Source: Phycomyces nitens
Lineage: Eukaryota > Mucoromycota > Mucoromycetes > Mucorales > Phycomycetaceae
Reading direction: 5' to 3'
Length of the DNA: 64,000 nt
NCBI GenBank assembly: GCA_022702545.1
Contig: JAHRBC010000006.1
Coordinates: 1,116,001 to 1,180,000 of the forward strand
Shown here: positions 1-11,991 of the stretch, in pieces
Layout of the letters: the number at the start of each line of letters is the position of its first letter
Numbering within the stretch: the stretch's first letter is position 1
Translations under genes and position numbers: made by a program
The notes under the pieces: model-generated
Seen by the model: only the letters and a program-made list of their open reading frames with translations
Told to the model about the DNA's origin: nothing
Databases searched by the model: none

Positions 1-98
1 CAAGTTTACTTGCCAAGACTGACCTTGGAGATGATTTTTCTTTCTTTTTTGGTTGTTGTTGTTGTTTCTCTTGTTGATGTGTAAATGTGGTTAAATAG

Positions 99-1175
99 GA
101 TATCCAAGCATCTGTCAAGAACATTGACCTCTGTTGCAGAAACATGAGTTTTCGCCTCAATGCTATCCAAGCTGATCCAACCGGACCAGGTAATTGTCCA
201 TTTTATTTATTTATTATCAATCCATTACATACACACACACAGAGAGACACTTTTACTATTATTACAATCATTATCATTATTATTATCATTAAAAAACATT
301 TCAATAAACCATCTTTGTTCTGGGACGATTTCTTTGCCATTATCATGAGTTTTTCTTCTTTTCTTTTCTTTTTACACTATAAATATTTGGCCGAGAAAGG
401 GAATACTGAGCCAGTAGTCTCATAGTTCCTCAGGTGGCATTTGATGACATTCAAAAAAGTGTAAAGGCCTTGGAGACCTTGGTACCTGAGAATGAGTATT
501 ATAGGTAAGATAGCCAGCCAGACGCCATATATATAATATAATATATATATATCGACTAATGATGGATCCACGTCAAAAACAACAACAACAACAAAAGATA
601 CAATGGTCTGTGGCATAGATCAGTCCAGCAGGCAGTGTTCCTTGCCGTGTTTAAGCATTACCTCGACACCGAGGAACTGATCGATCTCAATGGCGTCGAA
701 CGATGCATTGGCGGTGGGAAACCATAACACCAAACCAATTGGATACTAAACAACCTCTACAGTAAAGGTCGACTTGCACAACAATATGACCAGCTTCCAT
801 ATCCAACTTGAAGATGTTCTCCATGGTTACATTTCCCTCATCAGCGAGCTTGTATGTCAACAATTGTGTAACAATGATTTACTTACAAGATATCCCATAG
901 TCCCGCCTGGCCGTCAATGCAGTTACTGTGGGTGATTATGGTCGTCCCATACGAATCTCAAAGTTCGTAAAGGACTTGAGTGGTGGTTTCCAGCTGCTCA
1001 ACCTCAAGAATGATAATCTGAGAAAAAGGTTAGGTTTATACTTATTTATTCTATTGTGCAAAACCCCAAATGCTTAATCAGGTGTGTGGATAGATTCGAT
1101 GGTATAAAGTACGATGTCAAGAAGATTGAAGAAGTAGTCTATGACATAACCCTCAGAGGACTCTACAAGCAATAA
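99..1175 (+). CDS. TSN: Translin (5' end missing)
   Basis: Translin is a single-strand RNA/DNA-binding protein that forms the C3PO endonuclease with TRAX. Visible exons: 99-189, 426-504, 598-~711, ~768-851, 901-1028 and 1082-1175 (stop TAA). The last two exons match animal translin very closely: SRLAVNAVTVGDYGRP, a GGFQLLNLKND stretch, then GIKYDVKKIEEVVYD and a terminal LRGLYKQ. The exon-3 region reads SVQQAVFLAVFKHYLDTEEL, as in the translin core helix. The true start is not seen: exon 99-189 begins after a TAG acceptor and is in frame from its first base, so a first exon should lie in 1-98 or before the window. The 3' border of exon 3 is the least certain join. Identity is strong; the N-terminus is incomplete here. 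Confidence 0.88.
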
Positions 1176-1440
1176 AAAGAAATTGTATATATATATATGG
1201 CTGATTAATATATTAAATACAATTCAATATCCTCCGAGATACCTCTTGGTCTTGTAGCAAACCAAAGAAAAAAGGAGAGACATGATAAGCTTGATGAGCA
1301 AAAAGAAGAAGAAAAAGATCAATATATGCCCATATCATATATATACATATATATATTTAAAAGACCTTGAAGGGTGACTGTGTCCCTATAGGGCAACTCC
1401 ATTTTGAAGAAGCGCGACCCAGGACCTCATCTCCCAAAAG

Positions 1441-3993
1441 ATGTCTACCCTAATCCCATTTGGGGATGCATTCATCACCCAGCTCTTTGCAAACGATCAG
1501 CCTCATCTCCCAGACACTCCCGTCAACTCTGCTTCACTCTCCAGCCTTCTCGCCTCGCTCTACAAGACCACAGACGCGCTTCACGAACAACTAATCAATA
1601 ATATCTACGATAATGTCGACATTTTTTCAGCATCATATGAACAGATTAATCAGCTCACTCAAAGGGTAGGATCCCTTACTGGCCAGGTCATCACTGGTCA
1701 ATCTAATGTCATCGATCCCCATTCAGGCACCAGAGCTGTCGTTGGCCAGGCGCTTGAGCGATACACGATGGCCTTGGAGACCTCTCAGAAGCACCAGACC
1801 CAGCTCGACAGTCTAAGTGTCCTGGTCTCGATTGTAGAAAGCATACAGGATATTGAATCCCTTATTGGTCAAGGAAAGATAGTCCAGGCAACCTCAGCTT
1901 TGATTGGATTGCAGGACACCATGATCCACAGTGAACCACACATTGTCGACACACTCTTGTGGCTCCAGGACAAAAGGGACCAGCAAAAGAAGAGACTGGT
2001 GTGTGTGCTAGAGGAATTTCTGGCAGCCGCAGTGACATTTGGGAGCAATTGTATGACGGTGCAGAATGGCTTGTTAAACAGCACGGAAGCCAACCTAAAG
2101 AACACGTTTGAGTGTCTGGATCAACTACAGCTCTTGACTGTTGACATGAGTGGCCTCAAACGTTCCTTGTTCAAGAACATCATCCAGCCGTTCCTTGAGC
2201 CTGGAATGACGATTGGGATCTCAAGTGACAGCAGGGGAGCCACCTTGAGTCTCGAGACTAGAGAAGGTGGATTTGATCCACTAAAGAAACTTGAGGATCT
2301 GGGCCAGATACTCGACTTTTGTTTCCAGAATCTGTTTGGTGGGAGTCTTGACCATGCAAGCCTGTTTGGCAAACTGGCTATCCCAGAGCTGTTTGGACTA
2401 GTGATCCAAAGGGTCCTTGGACCGGCCATTCCTACGACAAGCAAAGACCTCGGAGGATTTGATGTGGTCTCAAGAGCGGCCCAGAGATTGGAGCAGACGG
2501 CCAGAGAGCACTTTGGGAGCAAAGAGAATGGATTGAGTGAATATGTCAAGCACCTTGATCGCCACTTTGCAAGAAAGCGAGGAGAAAAAGTCTTGTCGGA
2601 AGGACGCAGTGTGATGCTCAGACGGCTGTATGAGGTTGAGGACGCAGAAGAGGGTACGGAGAGACGAGGCACAGAAACGCACCATTATCGCATCACACAG
2701 ACCCCGCAGCTGCTAGTATTGCTCCTGACGGACATGATTCAAGAAGCATCTGGGCTTGTCAACACTCACCCCATTTCTGCTGCCCATCTTGTCCATGCCA
2801 CAGCTGATTTGCTTGACTTGTATCGCGCCATTATGCCTAGTTATCATCGTGCACATCTGGTTGCTCGCCCAGCCAATTGCCTTGTGTTCCGTAACGATTG
2901 CTTTTGGATCGCTAGCCAGCTGGAACACAAACTTGCCCAGCAATCCAGCACTCGACACTTTCCAGAGCTTGCTGGAAAGCTGTGTGAAGAGGCCGACAAA
3001 CTGCGGTTGCTTGGTAGCTGGTGGGCACGGCTGGCGGTTGAACAGCGGATGCATCGGATTGATGTCCTGCTTGAGCGCCTGGATGGCTTTACGACGATTG
3101 CTGACCATAGACAGCGTCAGCAATGTGAGGAGGCGATTGGGGGCATTGTGGTGCAAATCAAGAGCTTTTCAGAAGAGGCCAGACCTGTTCTGGACAGCCA
3201 ACAGTTCTTGGACACCATGGCTGGGCTGGTCAATAGGTTGCTAGACAGACTGATCAAGATGATTGAGGACATTGTGGACATTGGGGCAGAGGAGAGCGAG
3301 TTGATTTCGCGATCGCTGAATAGCATGGCACAACTGGTCAGTGCCTTTGATGTTCCTGGACATGATGCAGACGAACAAGAGGTGATTGGCCGGGTTGAAA
3401 ACTGGCAAAAGTTCTGGCTGCTCAAGGAGATGCTTGATATGACGATGAAGGACATAATGGAGGCATGGAGACGTGGGGCTCTTGAGATGTTTGCCACCCA
3501 GGAGATGAGTAACCTAGTATGTGCATTGTTTGCAGACACAGACCGCCGCGAGGCTGTTTTGGATGAAATCAAGACTGGCAGAGGTAAAAATAATATATAT
3601 AAAAAAATAATGCGATGAAGCTTGAGATTTTATTGATTATTATTATTGTTGTTGTTGTTGGTCCTAGCCAAACCAGACACACCACTTTCCCCACTACGGC
3701 CACAACCACAGCCACAGCCACGGCCACCACCAGTGGAGCCCACAAGATCCCCAAGATCCACAGATCCTATTGATCCTATGAAGTCTGTGAAGCCTATTGA
3801 TCATAATGTGGACCCTAATGTGGATCTTGTGGAGCCTGATGAGCAGGAGGGTTGGGGATGGGACGAAGCAGACGAGAATCTATTTGAACAAGATGATATC
3901 TCTGAGCCCATGCCGGATCTCGAGATAAATACAGAAGAGGGATGGGGAGACGCAGATGAAGATCTTTTTGTGGCTGACGACCTGCACAAATAG
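1441..3993 (+). CDS. ZW10: ZW10-family tethering/kinetochore protein with acidic tryptophan tail
   Basis: Exons 1441-3583 and 3668-3993 give 822 residues. ZW10/Dsl1 proteins work in the NRZ/Dsl1 tether for COPI vesicles at the ER and, in animals, in the RZZ kinetochore complex. Family signature seen: a central helix with DLYRAIMPSYH and NDCFWIASQLEHKL matching the human VPTYH...NNCMYIAHHL region, and a C-terminal ALFADTDRREAVLDEIK matching ALFQNTERRAAALAKIK of human ZW10. The second exon adds a Pro-rich linker and a ~50-residue acidic tail with two tryptophan motifs, WGWDEADENLF (about 777) and WGDADEDLF (about 807). Human ZW10 ends near the point where this extension begins. Such W/acidic motifs resemble the COPI delta-COP ligands in yeast Dsl1 (inference). 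Convergent with the C2H2 gene downstream. Confidence 0.85.
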
Positions 3994-4380
3994 CAAATAA
4001 AAACAGTGTAGACTTGTCCCATTTTAATGATATGATGATGATCATAATCATGATCGAAATTCTCTAGGAAACATTGGATTGGATTGGGTATTTTTTAAAA
4101 GAGAGCAAGAGAGAAAATAAGCAGAGTTGCAGGCCAGGAGAACAAATGGCGCTAAATAATTAGACAAACAAAAAGTGTCATGATCCTACAACCAACCCCT
4201 ACATCCCAGACAATGATGATTGTATATATGTGTTTGTGTGTTTGTGTGTATTCTGGTAAGAAAATTCTTATCTTGATATATATTTTTATATATATATTTT
4301 GTGTGTGTGTGTGGGTGTGTGTGTGTGTGTCTATTAGGTATTATGGTATATTATATATTATATATATTATATTGTATATA
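3994..4380. other. Convergent 3' spacer with TG and AT simple repeats
   Basis: This spacer lies between the stop codons of ZW10 (+) and the C2H2 factor (-), so it should hold both polyadenylation regions. An AATAAA lies right after the ZW10 stop at about 3995. TG-rich runs occur at 4233-4250 and 4298-4331 and AT runs at 4277-4292 and 4350-4383. No coding signal is seen. Confidence 0.6.
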
Positions 4381-5139
4381 TTATCGAAAATGAATCTTTT
4401 CGTGTCTCTTCATATCATATTTACGCGCGAAACCCCTGTGGCAACTAGGGCAGATAAAACTACGGGGTCGATTTGGATTGTGGGTCTGCATATGCTCGAG
4501 TAAGTTGTGTCGCCGACGCGATCTATATACAAAATCAAGAATCAAGAGTGGGGATTAGCAGCCGAAATCACAACTCTTTTTTTATTTGTTCTCATTTTAC
4601 CTGTGGAAGCACACGGGACAAATGTGTCTCTTCTCATTGGGATTTGGCAATCGTGCGTCTTGTATGGTCTGTGGTGCATAAAGACTGACAAACATGTTCT
4701 GGGAGTCGTCTGTCTTTGTTGAAAAAGATGATTGAGGTGTCCAGAGATCTTGGGTCTGGGCAAGACTGATATCTGGCATACTCTGGTACCTCCGTGCTCC
4801 AAATGGGTGCTGAGGGAATACATCTAGTTCTGGTGCAGTAGCAATAGAAAAGTTATCGTCCTGGAGAACATTGTTTTCAGAAGAATAGTCCAGGGTTGGT
4901 GTGGTTATGTAATAGGGATAGTTTATCATTCCAAGCTGGCCATCATCATAGCAGATTGGCACCCCTTCTGGTGTATTGTAAAATGACTGGGGACATTGGG
5001 TTGGAAAACAGAGCTTTGGGGACAGGGCAGGAGGAAGGGAAGTGTAGAGATCCTTTTGGATAGATTGATCGTACTGCATCGGCCACAGTGCCTCTAGATT
5101 ATTTGGTTTTGAGGGAGGGCAGTAGAAAGGGTGTGCCAT
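4381..5139 (-). CDS. Two-finger C2H2 zinc finger transcription factor
   Basis: Exons (minus) 5139-4601 and 4522-4381 encode 226 residues; the intron has GT..AG ends and splits an Arg codon inside the first finger. The C-terminus carries two C2H2 fingers of the C-x2-C-x12-H-x3-H type: CPVC...HMQTH and CPSC...RHEKIH, the second with the FARKYDMKRHEKIH signature common in fungal Crz1/Msn2-like factors. The N-terminal ~170 residues are Pro/Tyr/Ser/Asp-rich and low in charge, as in activation domains, with a possible docking or phosphorylation segment near RRYQSMPDIS. The upstream in-frame ATG at 5229 would add a hydrophobic stretch from AT-rich DNA; ATG 5139 is preferred. It is divergent from the rhodanese gene. 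DNA-binding role is firm; target genes are unknown. Confidence 0.8.
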
Positions 5140-5693
5140 GATTGTTCTCGATCTAGTTCGAGGATAAGATGAAAGGAAGAATCCGTACAAGAGAAATATA
5201 TTATTTTTATATACACACAAAAAATCCAAAAAAAATCAAATCAAATCAAATGCCCTTTACAACATGGACAACAGCTAAAACCATAAAATTACATTACATG
5301 TTTTATTTCGGTAACAAATTGGTTTAAAAGAAATTGTTTACCTTTTGGTCTTCTTTTTTGCCAGTGATCTGCAGCTGTTATATGCAAGCATCCGTGACAC
5401 AGTCTTTCTTCCATCTTAATCACCTCACGGTCGTATTCCTGCACAGCTGACTCTCAAGACTATGGAAGATCGATGCAGGCGATAAAGAAGGAGGCACAGA
5501 GAAGAGCGCAAAGGGGTTTATAACATGTATAAGGATCTCCACCCAATAATCCATGCAAATAATAATAATAATAATAATATATAATTATATTTATATATAT
5601 TTTATATATTGATATTTTTATATATATATTTTAAATGTGACTTTTTGTGTGGATGTTTACCTCTTTATTATTATTATTATTATTATTATTACA
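5140..5693. promoter_or_regulatory. Divergent promoter region, C2H2 factor / TrhO-like gene
   Basis: The 554-bp spacer separates two head-to-head starts. It contains AT-rich tracts (5560-5635) and an ATT microsatellite at 5665-5690 immediately before the rhodanese ATG. No specific operator can be assigned; no other coding signal is seen. Confidence 0.4.
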
Positions 5694-6972
5694 ATGAACA
5701 GATTGACAATCGGCGTGTTTAGAGCACAATCATCTATTCGGCCAGTCTGGTCACCTATCCGATTCCACTCGATCCTCGCAAGCACACCTAGATTCAGACC
5801 AGTTGCATTCTACACAATCGTTCCTCTTTCTCAGGATCGCATTCGTGAACTTCAGTCCGAGATCCATTCTCAACTAAAGAAATACAATGTACTGGGCAGA
5901 ATCTATCTGGCTCCCGAGCAAGGAATCGGAGGGATCAACTGCCAAATGGCCGTGCCTTTGGGCCAACTCGATACCGTCAAGGATTTCTTCCAGGGCATCC
6001 GAGAGTTCACCCAGACAGGCCCGATTGCCTTTACAGAAGGTATCCAGGACACCTTGACACCGAGTTTCCGTAACTTGCGAGTGGCCATAAAGAGAAATGT
6101 AATCAAAATAATAACATATAATAATAATCAAAATAATAATAATAATAATAATAATAATAATTTACTTTATCTATAAAAGGACAATTCTAAACTTTAATGA
6201 TGAGTATGTATAGCTTGTGGCTACCAAGGCTGTTCTCCAAACAAAGGATCTAGCATTGCAGCCAGATTACCTGGATCCGGCTGTCTGGCACGAGCAGTTG
6301 GCTGACAAGGGCAACAAGGCATTTGTCCTGGACATGCGAAACCACTATGAATAGTAAGTGGGTCCTGGCCTCATCTACCCTTATTAACAATCGTAGCGAT
6401 ATTGGCCACTTTGAACATGCAATCAAGATGGACGTCGATACCTTTAGAGATGGCCTAGAGGTCATGGACAGCCTGCTGGAAACAAAGCCAACAGACCAAG
6501 ACATCTACATGTATTGTACTGGAGGCATCCGGTGCTCTGTTGCGGGATCTTATCTGCTCCAAAAGGGCTACAAAGGAGTCAAAATGGTAACACTTGATCC
6601 AATCCTATATTCAATCCTAACTCGTTCTAGCTCAAGGGAGGTGTGTCTGCGTACGGCCATTATGTCCAAAAGGAAAACAAGCCCTCGCTGTTTCGTGGCA
6701 TGAACTTCACCTTTGACGGCCGTCGTGGAGAACGTATCACGGCCGACGTATTGTCCAATTGCTTCCACTGTAATGCACCTTGTGATCGACTGTCGAATTG
6801 TAGCAATACTCTCTGCCATTTACTCTTTACCCAGTGCGATGCATGTCAAGCCAAGATGGACAAGACGTGCAGCACCAAATGCAAGGAGACTATCGAAGGA
6901 AAGGTGGACTGGACAGACGAGTACAATTATCATAACCAAATCAGGCCTATTGCTCAAAAGAGTACTGCATAA
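5694..6972 (+). CDS. TrhO/TSTD2-like rhodanese-domain protein, probable tRNA U34 hydroxylase
   Basis: Exons 5694-6098, 6214-6353, 6397-6586 and 6631-6972 give 358 residues. Bacterial TrhO (YceA) makes 5-hydroxyuridine at tRNA position 34; TSTD2 is the animal relative. Domain order fits: an N-terminal acylphosphatase-like part with YLAPEQGIGGIN, a rhodanese domain (DMRNHYE...GHFEHA) with active-site loop CTGGIRC (Cys about 222), and a cysteine-rich C-terminus (CFHCNAPC...CDAC) typical of the family. The first ~40 residues are rich in Arg, Ser and hydrophobics without acidic residues, like a mitochondrial presequence (inference). Intron 1 contains an AAT repeat at 6133-6160. Function is by family; the substrate in fungi is not shown by sequence. 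Confidence 0.85.
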
Positions 6973-7001
6973 AAGTCTTTATAGAATTCATATTAATAAC
7001 A

Positions 7002-7050
<49 letters not shown>

Positions 7051-7475
7051 CATCGACAACAAGAGATTGAAACGTTTCATTCAAACTCTCCTCAAAAAAA
7101 ATAAAAATAAAATATAAAAATATAAAATCTGTTTGTTGTTGTTATGGCTCTTGACCCTGCAGTGTTGGACAAGTGAAAAATAATAACAGGCATCCAGTAC
7201 ACAGACATACAATCTATCCAAGGAGACTTGCATACGAACCTCACCTGGACATAGACAACGATTAAAGAAGTATATATTATTATATTATTATATTATACTA
7301 TATATTATACTATACTATCACCATTCTGAAAATATATTTGGGTGTTCGACCATACTTGGCTTGTCACACCATGTTACTCTTTAAGGCCCTGTCCTCATTC
7401 TTTTAATATGTATTGTAATTACAGGCTTTCTATTTTATATTTAAACAAGAAAAAACAAAAAGAAAACATTTGTAC
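6973..7475. other. Spacer with long AAT microsatellite
   Basis: The region holds the 3' end of the rhodanese gene, an (AAT)n run at 7002-7049, an AT-rich run at 7275-7320 and the promoter of the Uds1 gene. No coding exon is recognised. Confidence 0.5.
7002..7049. repeat. (AAT)16 microsatellite
   Basis: An uninterrupted AAT trinucleotide run of about 48 bp, one of many A/T trinucleotide runs in the spacers of this window (also 6133-6160, 11111-11146, 5665-5690). Confidence 0.95.
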
Positions 7476-9975
7476 ATGACCACAGTAAGCAGGAATGGTT
7501 AGATCGGCCGAGACTGAGACATAATCATCTTAGATTCCTCAGAGACAGCCGCCGGATGACGATGACCGGCCTGCGGGTCTCAAGCTGGCCCGAAATCATC
7601 ACGGATTCCAACGAGACAATGGACCCATCCCCTTTGCCAGTCGAGATACCCGACCACAGCCCCGCCCCGAGGACCCCAGAGTGTCGATGGAGGATGGGCT
7701 GGGATCATTTAGCAACACTTCCCGAAACCACTTCCAGGGACGCGCTCCTTCATTGTCTGGTCACTCACCTTCTGTACCTGCGAGGTCACCCTATCGAATT
7801 AGAGACTCACAGGCATCAGTAAGAATGAGCGAGAAACCACAAGGTAACTCACCTTTTCATATTTATCTGCGGCTCTTTACGTTATTATTATGCAAAATCT
7901 TAACCCCCCTCCACCCCTCCACCCCCTTTTTTGTTATTATTATTATTGTTATTATTATTATGTACAGAACGCATTATATCTCACCATGCGATCGAAGAAC
8001 CAGTCAGTAGACTAAGGCATCTTAGTGCAGCAGACCGGTCAAGTCTCTCGGCAGAACTAAGCCGTCTGTGGCGATACAAACCTGATCTGGCACCAAAACC
8101 ACCAGCCATCCGGTCAAAAGTGGATGGAACAGACGATCTTCTTCTTCAGCTCTTGGTCTCACAGGCCTGTCTGGATGCTCGTGACTTTGAGATCCTTTCA
8201 TTCGAGCACTTGGATACATTAAAACAGGTATGGTTGGTTTGCTCTGTTTGGATTCAGTCTTGTAATTGTTATTGTAGGAACATCACAAGGCAGTCGATCG
8301 CCTGTCAACCGCTGCATCTCGCCTTGAGTTGGAAACAAAAATCAAACATGCTGCCCGTTCACTTGCTTATCTTGATAATGTCAAAGCCAAAGACGGCCAG
8401 CCAGAGATGTCGAGTGAGCTAGAGGAACAGGTCCGTCGATTGACCGAGGAAGAAGCAGCTCTCCAGCGCAAGATCCTCTTTCATACAGCAGGCGTCCTGA
8501 ATGCTGGCATTCAGCGTCTGGAAACCAAGGATGAAAATCCCAGGCTGCCTCCACAGCCAGCAGAAGCAGCCCCAGAGACGGAGGACCAAAGGAATGGGCA
8601 GGAAATGGCGAGGACACTCGACATGCTCTTACGCCAATATCAGACTAAATCTGTGGATGTGGATGCGGACGCGCCAACTGACTCGGACAGTGACACATCG
8701 ACAAAAGAGCCAGCCAGGGGTCAAATGCCGGTCCTTAGACGTCTAGGGGATTGTCTGGAAGCCTTCCGCTTGCGGACACGTGAGCTGGAACGTCGTCTAG
8801 AGAGAGCAGAGAGTCAACAGGAGATAAAGGACATGTCAGAGAAGAAGTTGGAAATCCAACTGCGTGCCATGCAAGACCGCAAAGAGGCTGCAGAGGCCCG
8901 ATGTCGTACACTCGAAGAAACATCCTCCAGACAAGATCCTGCCCTAGCAAGTCTCCGTGAACAGCTTGCCCATGTCCTCCATGAGAACACCCGTCTCCAG
9001 AACTCATTAGACGATAGTCAGGCCGAGGCAAGGTCCCTCAAGGCGGCCATGATTGAATTGGAAGTCAAGGCCAGCAAGGCCACTGCTCAGACAGACCATC
9101 AGTCCCAAGCAGAGGCCCATTGGAAGGTCGAACTGGATCAGTGTCAGGATGAACTGGCAGTCCTTCGAAGCGAAAAGGAAAGCTGGGAACGTACCATGAA
9201 GCGCTCGTCAGTCCTACAGCTGATGGAAGGCGGCAGTGATAGTTTGAGGGCCAAGTATGAGCAACAGCTTGAAGAGCAGGCAGAGGAATACGAGGCCCAG
9301 CTCAAGGAGCAAGGTGCTCTGCTGGACAAGACCACCCGTACTCTGGTGCAAACAGAGGGCGAGCGGGACAAGAAGACGGCAATCATTGGGGATATTGAAG
9401 AATTACTGCGAGAAAAGATTCGTAATATGGATAGCCGTGATAACAAGATCTCTCGTCTAGAGGCAGAGATGCGTGCACTTCGAACCGAGCAGGCCCAGCA
9501 GGCTCCAGGAGCCGCAACAGAGGCTGCATTACGAGAGGCCCAAAGGGAGTTTGCGAAACGAGAGGCAGCTTGGATGGATCAAGGCACTTCTATGGAAGCC
9601 AACTTTGAGGGTATCCTAAAAGAGTATGATCGTCTGACAGGTTCTGCAATGGAGTTTGAGGCCGATAGAATGAAGTACCAGCGCCGTATTGATGATCTTA
9701 CTCGTCACATAAGTCAACTGGAAAGTGTCTTGGCAGAAGAACAGATCCGTAAACTGGGACATTCTGGACCTGATCCTCCCACAACCGCCAACCTCCGTAA
9801 AGAGTTCCGCCAGATGGTGAATGACATGAAGGCAGACCATCAGCGATCTCTTGAACAAGGACTCGAAGAGAAGCGGGTACTTGAGACCCAGGTTAAGAAT
9901 CTTAAACACGAACGCGAAATGGCGCTCTATGAGCGAGTCAACAAGGGTGTCCAGACATTTTTCACTCTAGACTAA
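7476..9975 (+). CDS. Uds1-like (up-regulated during septation) coiled-coil protein
   Basis: Exons 7476-7484, 7534-7843, 7968-8227 and 8278-9975 give 758 residues; the first coding exon is only nine bases (Met-Thr-Thr). The segment LLLQLLVSQACLDARDFEIL, followed by a Leu/Lys-rich helix (SRLELETKIKHAARSL), is the hallmark of the fungal Uds1 domain (PF15456). N-terminal ~100 residues are disordered, rich in Pro/Arg/Ser. From about residue 300 to the end it is almost continuous heptad coiled coil rich in Glu, Gln, Arg, ending VNKGVQTFFTLD. Such proteins are linked to septation and polarity in fission yeast; they probably act as scaffolds. No membrane segment or enzyme motif. The micro-exon start depends on a 49-nt intron; an alternative start at ATG 7687 would lose about 54 residues. 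Confidence 0.78.
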
Positions 9976-11107
9976 CGGCATTCAATCTATTCTTTATTTA
10001 AATCTACTTGTATATATACATATGTATGTCTATCTATCTATTATCATACTACATAAAGCTCGTTGTTATTCTTGCTAGACACCATTGCCTCAAGTCAAAT
10101 ATAAAATAGTTCCTATTATTTGCCTTCAAGGGCCCATAGCATGGCTTTACCCATATCCCGAGATCAAAATTAAATATCCAGTATCTAGCACGTCTAAAAG
10201 GCAATAAATATCGGTGTGTTTGGATACTAAATAGACCTACAACTCGTTGGTGATGTCTAATCTTACGCCATCGTTGGGCAAATTGTATAATATGTAAAAC
10301 AAAACGCCTTGTCCAAAGTATCTAAATTGGCTTCTAACCAAAGGAGGCACCATTATGGATCTGTAGCTAGGAGGACAAACAAAGTCGGGTTGGTCTTTAT
10401 TTTTAGGAAACAGTTCTCTGCGAGTCCACGGCGAAGAGAATGTGTTGGAGATGTATCTTGTAAAAAAAAAAGGTCAGTAGACGATAGGTAGACGATAGCA
10501 ACCTACTCTTCTGGTTTGCCATATATGCCAAGCTTCTCAACGTCGTTTCCAAATGTCAAAAAGTTCCAGTCTGGATGATTGGATTCAAGCAAGACATTTA
10601 GGATCTTTAGACCAAAAGGGTCAATTGAAGTTCTTGAAAAATTATGGTTCATTTGGGAAAAGGAAAAACCTGTGTGTGTGTATATGTGTTTTCTCTTTTG
10701 GCTATTGACAACATTGTTGGTCTTTATAAAATGCTTTTGCAAAGACATTTCTTCTTGGTTGGTATGATGTGTTTATTGCCATTAATACTAGTATTATGAT
10801 ATACAAGATATGAATATTATATTGTGAATGTGATATTTGCCGAACCGATCCTCTTTACAACACTTGACATTTTCCTAGGACTCTTTCTTTTCTTTTTCTT
10901 TTATTTTTTGATTGGCATCGAAAAGGCAAGTTGGCGTGTTTGTGGCTGTATTTTATACAACAATCGGCCAAAAGCTTCCCTTTTCATCTTATAATAATAT
11001 CCACATAAAATATCAAGGGGCAATACATATAAGCAGTTTAATCATCGTCTACTGTGTTACTATATCAAGCTGAACATCATTATATATATATGTAAACCTT
11101 GTCCATT

Positions 11108-11146
<39 letters not shown>

Positions 11147-11445
11147 TTTGCTCACCCTGCATGTCATCTCTCTCCGTGGACCCCTTCAAGGGTTTAATGC
11201 TCTATTTTGGATCGACACTGGGTACACTGCATTGTATCTCTATATATGACTCCATACATATGTACCATCTTTTGTAGCCTCTGCGTTTCAGATCCACCAA
11301 GCACCAAGGAAATAATTATTCAAGCCATCATACGGGCCAATCATGGCGCTGTTTTAAAGTGACGTTGCCTGTTTTTTTTCTGGGCCTGCAACAAGCAGTC
11401 CATCGTCCTTGGCTTTTTCCTCACCTTGCACCCCTGGTCGTCACA
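9976..11445. other. 1.5-kb gene-poor spacer
   Basis: It carries the 3' UTR of the Uds1 gene, one doubtful small minus-strand ORF (10503-10748, listed separately), an ATT microsatellite at 11111-11146 and the promoter of MHR1/mL67. An in-frame extension of MHR1 up to 11359 is open but starts at GTG, so it is not used. Confidence 0.4.
10503..10748 (-). CDS. Doubtful small ORF, 81 aa
   Basis: A single open frame begins with ATG at 10748. The second half looks protein-like (SIDPFGLKILNVLLE, then a stretch ending EKLGIYGKPEE) with balanced composition, while the first half is Lys/His/Thr-rich and contains CA repeats. It could be the last exon of a decayed or unrecognised gene, with an acceptor at the TTTTTCAAG before the Asn-Ser/Thr stretch. 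I do not recognise the family. Confidence 0.22.
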   Translation of the reverse strand: MSLQKHFIKTNNVVNSQKRKHIYTHTGFSFSQMNHNFSRTSIDPFGLKILNVLLESNHPDWNFLTFGNDVEKLGIYGKPEE

Positions 11446-11991
11446 ATGTCCACCCACAGCATCTATCTCTTCCGTCACATTCAGTCCAACCAGGTTCTGG
11501 TCAGCACCCGCCAGATCCTAAAGGTACATTTCGAAATCTCGCAAGATTCACAACATTAATCCTAGTCCCAGAACAAGGCACTTGAGCAGCTCCAACAGGC
11601 CGGACGTCCTGTACGCCTGAGAAGAGATTTGTGGCGCCCTGTGGTTGCCCTGACTGGGTTTGATAGCGAAAACGCTGCACAGGCCGTATCAGATGCCCTC
11701 TTGCACCGCTCAAAGACCCACCAGCTCGATTTTAGCACCAAGCAAGAGCACCTTGCACGACCCAAGCGATTAAGACAGGTGGACGAAAATGATCTTCTCG
11801 AAAAGTCGGTCACATCGCTTCGTGAGGCATTGGAGACCGTGTCACCCAAATACCTCAAGGATGGTGCAAAATTGACTGCCTTGTGGGAACAGGCTCGCTT
11901 CAGTGAACTAAAGGGCGATTCTGAATGGCCCGCGTTTTTGGAGCACGGCCAACTTGCGCTCAAGAACAACCGCTTTGTTTCTGCAGAGTAA
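11446..11991 (+). CDS. MHR1: MHR1/mL67 mitochondrial recombination and ribosomal protein
   Basis: Exons 11446-11523 and 11566-11991 give 167 residues with a 42-nt intron. Fungal Mhr1 is both a mitochondrial DNA recombination factor and ribosomal protein mL67. Family features seen: the YLFRHIQSNQVLVS strand near the N-terminus, the LRRDLWRP motif (yeast SLRRDIWK), and a SVTSLREALETV helix matching yeast AVADLRESLLKV, followed by an ALWEQ element (yeast IYWED). It lacks the long C-terminal tail of the 226-residue yeast protein, as in other short fungal orthologues. The start at ATG 11446 fits the family. The role in recombination is from yeast, the ribosomal role from the family. Confidence 0.8.

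Noticed and set aside
144..425. 93-codon ORF at the left end
   Set aside because: Only its first part is coding (translin exon); the rest reads through an intron with poly-Ile from ATT repeats.
2121..2672. Long minus-strand ORF (183 codons) inside ZW10
   Set aside because: It is antisense to a well supported ZW10 exon and has Ser/Pro/Leu-rich shadow composition.
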